A DNA stretch of 64,000 nt from Stichopus chloronotus (lineage: Eukaryota; Echinodermata; Holothuroidea; Aspidochirotida; Stichopodidae). How positions within the stretch are numbered: the stretch's first letter is position 1; each line of letters begins with the position of its first letter. A model generated the notes under the pieces. The model had not been told where the DNA came from and ran no database searches. It worked only from the letters and a program-made list of their open reading frames with translations. The DNA lies in assembly GCA_021234535.1 (NCBI GenBank), contig CM037848.1, forward strand, positions 10,707,944 through 10,771,943. The letters are read 5' to 3'. A program made the position numbers and the translations under genes. Below are positions 59,501 to 64,000 of the stretch, piece by piece.

Positions 59501-62500
59501 AAAATAGAAACGAGGTGAAGAATAAAGAGGGAGCTCTATGCCGGGAGCTTTTATATCGGATTAGAGAAATGATAAAGGAGAGACGAGCTGGTAAATTAAA
59601 GAGGGGGGGGGGGAACAAGTAGGTATAATTGAGAATGCATTGCGTGTGATGAGCCTAAATCTAGGAATAGAACTAACAAGGGCTAGACTTTCGAAAGCTT
59701 TGTAAGCCCGTAAACCCGATGAATTTAGACGGAGGCCTCTTTCGTATTTTGCAATTTCGATCTCGTTATCTTCAAAGAGAAAGCTAAATCGAAATGACGA
59801 GAGCAAAACTAGTGGTACAGGTGCCTACAGACGTTTAAAATGTAAAGCTTCTGAAACTAGGCTACAGTTAAACACGATTTTTCGGGGTGAGCTGGGTGGT
59901 TAAATTCTGTAAGTTTTAAATCATTTGGAAGACAATGAAACAAAAATTCTTAATCAGTGTGAATGGAAACGTTTGACTTATGTACTTAATTAACCATATT
60001 CTAACGATGCCCCCACTGTAGCGCAGGTCGGAATTTAGCTAGTTGAGTAGGCCTGAAGGTGGGCATGCTCTATGGCATTTTACACAGTGCTTTTAGGTAG
60101 GCGATAGTCATCGCCAAAAACTACAAATTAAACAAATTTTAAATTAATTAATTAATTAAATTTTACAAATTAAATCCACTTAGACAATGACTTTTATTGT
60201 CCTTATACCACCCAGCTAGTGATACCAACGAGATGTGAAAGGGAAGGTGACACACGATCCCCAGGTTGTGTGACATGAAAATGACATTTTGGAGTAATGG
60301 GTGCATTAAGCATTACAAATATTAAAAATAGCCAGAAATTCCATCAAAATTCATCAAAGATTGACCAATTCACAGGAAACTAAATTAGTGTCTCACAGCT
60401 GTATCATGAATAAACATTAGCTAAGTATGTAAATTTGTGACGTCAAGAGATGGCCTCCTGTGACATGTCTTATCTTAATCCTTTGATTGGAACTTTTATT
60501 TCAAGGAGATTTGAGAATTTTTTATGTCCGGAGGGTTTTATTTTGGAAGCAAGCATTTTGTTCTTCAAAAATATCGATATCACTTATCAATGTGAAACTC
60601 ATTAATTAAGTAATTAAGAGGCGAAATATACATGCTCAACAAAAGAAAAACTGACACTGTGCAACACTCCACCTCATCTGTTTTGCATTTTTCTCAAACT
60701 TTGAAGAGTCACATCTCAAAAACGGTAAAAGATGTAAACAAAATTTCAACGGATTTTCACTCAGGGTTTTACTTTGCAACTTCTGAATAAAGGGTGCTCT
60801 TTTCTAGAGGCATGTCACACAACCTTTGTCACTGTAGGCCACCACACAATTCAAATGGATATGTAGTGCATGATATGGAATTTTTTGTGTTTATGCGGTG
60901 TATCTGAGCTGCATTTGGGAGCCTGAACGAAAGGGTATACAACCTTTAGGTTTTGACAGATTTCTGTGTACAAAATTGTCCGTGAAATTTTGTCGTCGCT
61001 CTCTTATCGTGTGTGTGGACATGCTACCCACGTGACAGATAGCAATGCCGTCACACCGCATTAACCACTACCGTCTTACCACTACTGTTCCTGCATCCTC
61101 AAAGGATACAGGAACACCTCTCTTTGAATTACAACAGTGCTTAACTTGAGAAGCAAACCGTACATCTGAATGAAACTTTCAAAAGATGTTTGTCAAACAC
61201 TCTTGCTTTACATTTCATAGGGATATTTTTACACTGCAGTTTCATTCTAGTTTAAGATAACTTGAGATAGGTAACCCTTCAACCATAGATCCTTATCTCA
61301 TTTTTATCCTGTATCCATTTACGTGGAACAAAATGTCGGCACACCACTACATGGCCCTTTCGAAGAGGTGTATGTAGCGAACCCTCTCATCGGGGTATTA
61401 TGCAACTCTGTAACGATTTGAGAACATCTCACGTGCTCGAGTATTTACGCTCATCCTTTTTGTCTGGGCGTACGCCTGTGGATTCCATGAACACGAATTG
61501 TACATAAGTTGCAAACGTTTGCTGGCATTTGAGTGACGTAACGCACATCTTAAAATCTTCCAATTAAGTTTGAAATCCTCGATATGGTCGTAAAGTGACC
61601 AAATATGTTTCAAGATCCAATTTTGGTTGCTATACCTGTCCTTGTTGAGTGACTGCGAATCTAAAAGCATCTCGCCACTGTGTTTTCGCTTCGTCTTCAG
61701 TATTTGTATACCTGTAACCGAATTTTCATTCTTGTCGCAACATTAGTTTGTTTTTGTCGATTGTCTTTATGCTGTTTTTCTGTTGTTGACAGGAGATTAA
61801 CTGTGAATATCTCGATTGCCGCAACGCTTCTGGATGTTATAGATTTTCTTCCGGTGTAATGGATGGAACGGTCTGTGGAGAGGGAAAGGTAAGAAACATA
61901 AAAACATAATACATCCTCCCTCTGTCCTATCAAAACATACCCACAGGACACCATACTCGTCTCTGGTAGCTAACTATTGTAGGATTATTCACTTAAATCT
62001 GCAAGATTACTGCCAAACCCGAAATTTACAGATCAATTGTCTCTCAATGTCTAGATGCATTAGGCAAATATTTTATAACTCGCAGTTGAGACAAAGCAAA
62101 AATCACACACAGATGCTTACCTTCTTTCAGTGGTGTCTATCCGGTAGTTGTGTCCCTATAGAGGCATTACCGAACGCAACCGATGGAGGTTGGTCTGAGT
62201 GGAAGCAGAACCACGGTGAATGCTCACGGACTTGTGGAGGTGGGGTGCGCATGCGTGTCCGCTATTGCGATAATCCAAAACCACAACACGGAGGATTGAG
62301 TTGTGAGGGTCCAGCAACTGGGTTTTACGAGGCTTGTAATTTGCAGGTTAGTCAACTAGTGAGTTTCGATTATTCTGGTTTATTATGCAGGTATGTCAGT
62401 CATGTTTTGCCACTTTTTGTTAAAGCGTATTACTTCTGTTTGACTAACTGTTTTATCTTCGTTACATTTTTTTTTATAATGTAGCCATGTGCAAAGAGTC

Positions 62501-64000
62501 AGAACGATTTTCGGGATGAGCAATGCTCACAGACTAACAGTATTCCACACAGCCGTCAAATTTACACCTGGAAGGCTTTCGTCTCTACAAAAAGAGGTAA
62601 TTTGGACTATGGTCTCAGGTATTCCGACCATTTGTAATAGCTATAGAGGGATTTCATGTGACGTCACGCAAGTGGTACTGCCAGACATTATTGAAGGACA
62701 AATCACACACCCCTTAAGCTTAGGCGTGATCTTGCTTATAACAAACCCGAGTCACTATCTATAGATATTATTGACAGAAGAGCCGTGAGATCACGTAACG
62801 TTAGTGGTACTTCCATACGATAGCAGAGGGCTACTGTACTTGCATGTGACGTCACAGTGACACAGTCAAGCCATATAATTCAACTCTCGTACGTTGGGTC
62901 TATGCCATTCGATCTATAGGCCTACCCGCCTATAGCCATACCAGAGGAGGACATCCCTGTGTTCCGACGTCTCTATGTTTCTCCAGCCCTGTATTCCGAC
63001 GTCTCTACCTTCCGACAACCCTACATTTCGACGTTTCAATATTCCCACATCTCTACGTTTCGCTGACGTCTCTATATTCCGACAAAAGTTTACTTTGCCG
63101 ACGGAAATAATGTACTTGGGCCCAGGAAAAGTACTTTTGCACTGACAAAAATGTACATCGGTGCCGAGAAAAACTTGTCAAAGTACATTCTGTACCAAAG
63201 GACGTATGAGTTGTTTCCAAAGTACACTTTAATCGACGCCACAATTCATTTTTGGGGCCGCGCCAAAGTACCCTATTCATCGGCACCAATGTTCATTTGA
63301 ACGGCGCCGAAGTACAATTTTTGGGCGTCGCCAAAGAACATTTTCTATCGACGCTAAAGTACACGTTGTTTTCGGCGTCAAAGTACATTTTAGGGCGTCA
63401 AAGTACATTCTTTACCGGCGTCAAACTAAATTTTTATTGGTTCCAAAGCACACTTCCATCGGCGCCATAATACATTTTTGGAGCGGCGCCAAGGTACGCT
63501 CTTCATCGACGTCAAAGCGCTAATGTACATTTGGCGCCGAAGTACACTTCTTATCGGCGCCATAGTAAATCATTTGTCTAAGCACAGAGATGTCGGAACA
63601 TACAGAAGTCGGTGTATAGAGTTGTCGGTACATAGAGATGTCGAAATATAGATACGTAAATGAATTCTCTATATTCCGACGTCTCTATGTGTCGACAAAA
63701 AATATACTTTGGTCCAATTTGTAGGAACATAGAGATGTCGAAACATTGAGATGTGACCATATCAGAGAATCCTAATCTTTAGTGCACAATTTCTCTGAGC
63801 CATGAATACCTTTCTTTGATTTACCCTCAGGCAGGGCGCCCTTGTTTGTTGTTACGCAGAGCCGTTAGATCTATGGCTCTGTCGTTATGTATTGTTCCAG
63901 CATCTGACTTCACCTGCACTGTACTTCTCACTTACAGGCGATGACTTATGCCTCAAGATATGCCTCTCAAACGACAGCTTTATAGCGATACGGCCGCCAT
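48046..64000 (+). CDS. Gene B: ADAMTS metalloprotease paralogue, exons 1-14, 3' partial
   Basis: Fourteen exons, all in phase, give about 645 residues before the right edge. The start ATG (context gcc-ATG-t) opens a hydrophobic signal peptide ([19 protein letters not shown]). Next come the propeptide with RTRR in exon 4, a reprolysin domain with HEIGHTLGLSHD and the Met-turn HIMS, the disintegrin-like domain, a complete TSR1 and the first part of the Cys-rich domain. Exon borders and phases match gene A throughout, so the pair arose by tandem duplication. No stop, frameshift or lost catalytic residue is seen. The spacer, TSR and CUB exons should lie to the right, if gene B keeps them. Extracellular protease; substrate unknown. 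Confidence 0.93.
48577..48720. repeat. (TA)n/(GATA)n microsatellite
   Basis: Alternating TA runs and GATATA units for about 140 bp. Confidence 0.95.
50140..50820. repeat. Diverged direct duplication in gene B intron 1
   Basis: The segment near 50154 (GGCATGCTTTAT..CAAAG..G.GATATT) recurs near 50607, and the block with CTGTTCAC..GT..ATATGACCA near 50484 recurs near 50734. The unit is about 450 bp. The hairpin at 50352-50446 lies in the first unit only. Confidence 0.6.
50352..50446. repeat. Nested inverted repeat (hairpin)
   Basis: CTTTCTCCGAGGACCTGAA (50391-50409) pairs with TTCAGGTCCTCGGAAAG (50419-50435). An outer arm CTATTGTAG..TTTTCCGAGGAC (50352-50373) can pair with the same right side extended through CTACAATAG to 50446, so two alternative hairpins share one right arm. 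Confidence 0.75.
52241..52304 (+). CDS. Gene B exon 2 (start of propeptide)
   Basis: Acceptor acgtacag, donor g|gtaaga, phase 0 in, phase 1 out, 64 bp. Encodes [20 protein letters not shown]. Confidence 0.88.
52305..52861. other. Gene B intron 2
   Basis: 557 bp against 1.6 kb in gene A. Lacks the Penelope-like remnant and long microsatellites seen there; no feature recognised. Confidence 0.6.
52862..53163 (+). CDS. Gene B exon 3 (propeptide)
   Basis: Acceptor tttttgtag, donor atg|gtgagg, phase 1 in, phase 0 out, 302 bp. Very close to gene A exon 3 ([20 protein letters not shown] is identical), one codon longer at GECFHYFG. Confidence 0.94.
53421..53559. repeat. (TA)n/(GATA)n then (TTG)n microsatellite in gene B intron 3
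   Basis: TA and GATATA units to 53530, then GTT/TTG trinucleotides. The repeat ends about 40 bp before the exon 4 acceptor. Confidence 0.95.
53602..53797 (+). CDS. Gene B exon 4 (end of propeptide, furin-type site)
   Basis: Acceptor caatgaag, donor g|gtgagt, phase 0 in, phase 1 out, 196 bp. Encodes [16 protein letters not shown] and [15 protein letters not shown] fits R-x-x-R and R-x-K/R-R. Confidence 0.92.
53798..54359. other. Gene B intron 4
   Basis: 562 bp; no feature recognised. It lacks the palindromic element found in the gene A counterpart. Confidence 0.6.
54360..54526 (+). CDS. Gene B exon 5 (start of metalloprotease domain)
   Basis: Acceptor tttttgtag, donor att|gtaagt, phase 1 in, phase 0 out. 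Encodes [20 protein letters not shown] and FSLMNI; one codon shorter than gene A. Confidence 0.94.
54527..55370. other. Gene B intron 5
   Basis: No SINE or Penelope-like remnant as in gene A; nothing recognised. Confidence 0.55.
55371..55460 (+). CDS. Gene B exon 6 (metalloprotease domain)
   Basis: Acceptor ctcccatag, donor tca|gtaagt, 90 bp, phase 0. Encodes [20 protein letters not shown]. Confidence 0.93.
55461..56648. other. Gene B intron 6
   Basis: Contains the TTAA-flanked inverted-repeat element at 56219-56533; nothing else recognised. Confidence 0.6.
56219..56533. mobile_element. TTAA-flanked MITE-like element 1
   Basis: Begins TTAAAGGTGATTGG and ends ATACACCTTTAA. The first and last 43 or so bases align as an imperfect inverted repeat, with shared blocks TTAAAGGTG, ATTG, TCA, TGAC and TCA. 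TTAA at both ends fits the target duplication of piggyBac-type transposases. 315 bp, no coding capacity, absent from gene A intron 6. Confidence 0.6.
56649..56773 (+). CDS. Gene B exon 7 (metalloprotease domain)
   Basis: Acceptor aaatgcag, donor ag|gtaaac, phase 0 in, phase 2 out. Encodes GGYFNITGS...[13 protein letters not shown] and [12 protein letters not shown]. Confidence 0.93.
57093..57248 (+). CDS. Gene B exon 8 (first half of the zinc-binding site)
   Basis: Acceptor tatgaaag, donor ac|gtaagt, 156 bp, phase 2 both ends. Encodes [14 protein letters not shown]...[11 protein letters not shown] and [11 protein letters not shown]. Confidence 0.93.
57249..58391. other. Gene B intron 8
   Basis: More than half is the TTAA-flanked element at 57677-58324; the rest shows no recognisable feature. 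Confidence 0.6.
57677..58324. mobile_element. TTAA-flanked MITE-like element 2
   Basis: Left end TTAA then AGGGGAAATCAGGGTTT; right end AAACCCTGATTTCCGCT then TTAA. The termini match at nearly every position for about 18 bp, and TTAA sits at both edges, as expected for a piggyBac-type target duplication. 648 bp with no recognisable transposase, so a non-autonomous element. Not present in gene A intron 8. Confidence 0.7.
58392..58526 (+). CDS. Gene B exon 9 (third zinc ligand and Met-turn)
   Basis: Acceptor ctgttcag, donor ag|gttaat (weaker than usual), phase 2 both ends. Completes [18 protein letters not shown] and gives RHIMST (Met-turn) and [13 protein letters not shown]. Three codons longer than gene A. 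Confidence 0.92.
58527..58994. other. Gene B intron 9
   Basis: A G-rich stretch near 58661-58676; nothing else recognised. Confidence 0.55.
58995..59136 (+). CDS. Gene B exon 10 (end of protease, start of disintegrin-like domain)
   Basis: Acceptor atttgcag, donor tct|gtgagt, phase 2 in, phase 0 out. Encodes [13 protein letters not shown] and [16 protein letters not shown]. Confidence 0.92.
59137..61792. other. Gene B intron 10
   Basis: 2.7 kb. Contains a 30-bp hairpin at 61086-61115 (TGTTCCTG..ATCCT / AGGAT..CAGGAACA). Minus-strand open frames at 59153-59806 match no family I can name. Confidence 0.5.
61793..61888 (+). CDS. Gene B exon 11 (disintegrin-like domain)
   Basis: Acceptor gttgacag, donor aag|gtaaga, 96 bp, phase 0. 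Encodes [18 protein letters not shown] and DGTVCGEGK. Confidence 0.93.
62131..62346 (+). CDS. Gene B exon 12 (TSR1)
   Basis: Acceptor ctttcag, donor cag|gttagt, 72 codons. Encodes [28 protein letters not shown], then [13 protein letters not shown] with the usual ADAMTS spacing to the third Cys, and [17 protein letters not shown]. Confidence 0.94.
62485..62596 (+). CDS. Gene B exon 13 (start of Cys-rich domain)
   Basis: Acceptor aatgtag, donor g|gtaatt, phase 0 in, phase 1 out. Encodes [18 protein letters not shown], then a Tyr/Trp segment (IYTWKAF). Confidence 0.92.
62597..63937. other. Gene B intron 13
   Basis: Mostly occupied by the composite repeat element at 62950-63760. Confidence 0.6.
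62950..63760. mobile_element. Composite element: minisatellite core with inverted subterminal repeats
   Basis: The left flank (62950-63085) repeats TATTCCGACGTCTCTA-like units on the + strand. The right flank (63580-63755) holds mainly reverse-complement units such as ATAGAGATGTCGAAA, plus one forward unit near 63670. Between them (about 63090-63575) is an array of degenerate units of about 25-35 bp built on AAAGTACATTTT and GGCGCC/GGCGTC. The arrangement suggests one mobile unit or a chain of local duplications. Confidence 0.65.
63938..64000 (+). CDS. Gene B exon 14 (Cys-rich domain, cut by window edge)
   Basis: Acceptor cacttacag, phase 1 in. Encodes [20 protein letters not shown], matching gene A exon 14 ([17 protein letters not shown]), then reaches the edge. 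Confidence 0.9.

Noticed and set aside
59153..59806. Overlapping minus-strand open frames in gene B intron 10
   Set aside because: Low-complexity, no recognisable motif and no splice or start context; not supported as a gene.

Overview
The window is animal nuclear DNA. Short exons (64-302 bp) with GT/AG borders are separated by long AT-rich introns full of microsatellites and decayed transposons. The only clearly supported host genes are two members of the secreted ADAMTS metalloprotease family, on the + strand and head to tail. The transposon content (Penelope-like, BEL/Pao, tRNA-derived SINE, TTAA-flanked MITE-like elements) and the CUB-bearing ADAMTS architecture suggest a marine invertebrate, possibly an echinoderm; that placement is inference from general impression and is weak.

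Gene A (2567-39719, exons 2-26, 5' end missing) encodes a propeptide with a furin-type site, a reprolysin-type zinc protease domain (HExxHxxGxxHD split across two exons), a disintegrin-like domain, a central thrombospondin type 1 repeat (TSR), a Cys-rich domain, a spacer, five more TSRs and two C-terminal CUB domains. Among vertebrate ADAMTS proteins, C-terminal CUB domains mark ADAMTS13, the von Willebrand factor-cleaving protease, so gene A has an ADAMTS13-like layout. All exon phases join, except that spacer exon 17 has an in-frame TAG and one surplus base beside a run of 14 G.

Gene B (48046-64000, exons 1-14, cut by the right edge) is a paralogue with the same exon borders and phases. It includes the signal-peptide exon that is not seen for gene A. 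It runs into the Cys-rich domain, and no lesion is visible in the part present. Its introns are shorter: exons 2-13 take about 10.4 kb against about 17.2 kb in gene A.

Layout: 1-1545 is a BEL/Pao LTR retrotransposon fragment (- strand, leaving the window to the left). 2567-39719 is gene A, whose introns hold Penelope-like fragments (2840-3496, 8350-9700, 21985-22240, 27840-29720), a SINE (about 8000-8300), a palindromic MITE-like element (6253-6429) and a tandem array with a period of about 155 bp (23150-24250). 39720-48045 is intergenic, with a dispersed repeat, a duplicated block of about 0.65 kb and no recognisable gene. 48046-64000 is gene B, whose introns hold two TTAA-flanked inverted-repeat elements and a composite repeat element at 62950-63760.

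Exon borders were placed by reading splice sites, keeping phase and comparing the two paralogues. No transcript or database evidence was available. The proteins would act outside the cell after secretion and furin-type activation; their substrates cannot be read from the sequence.
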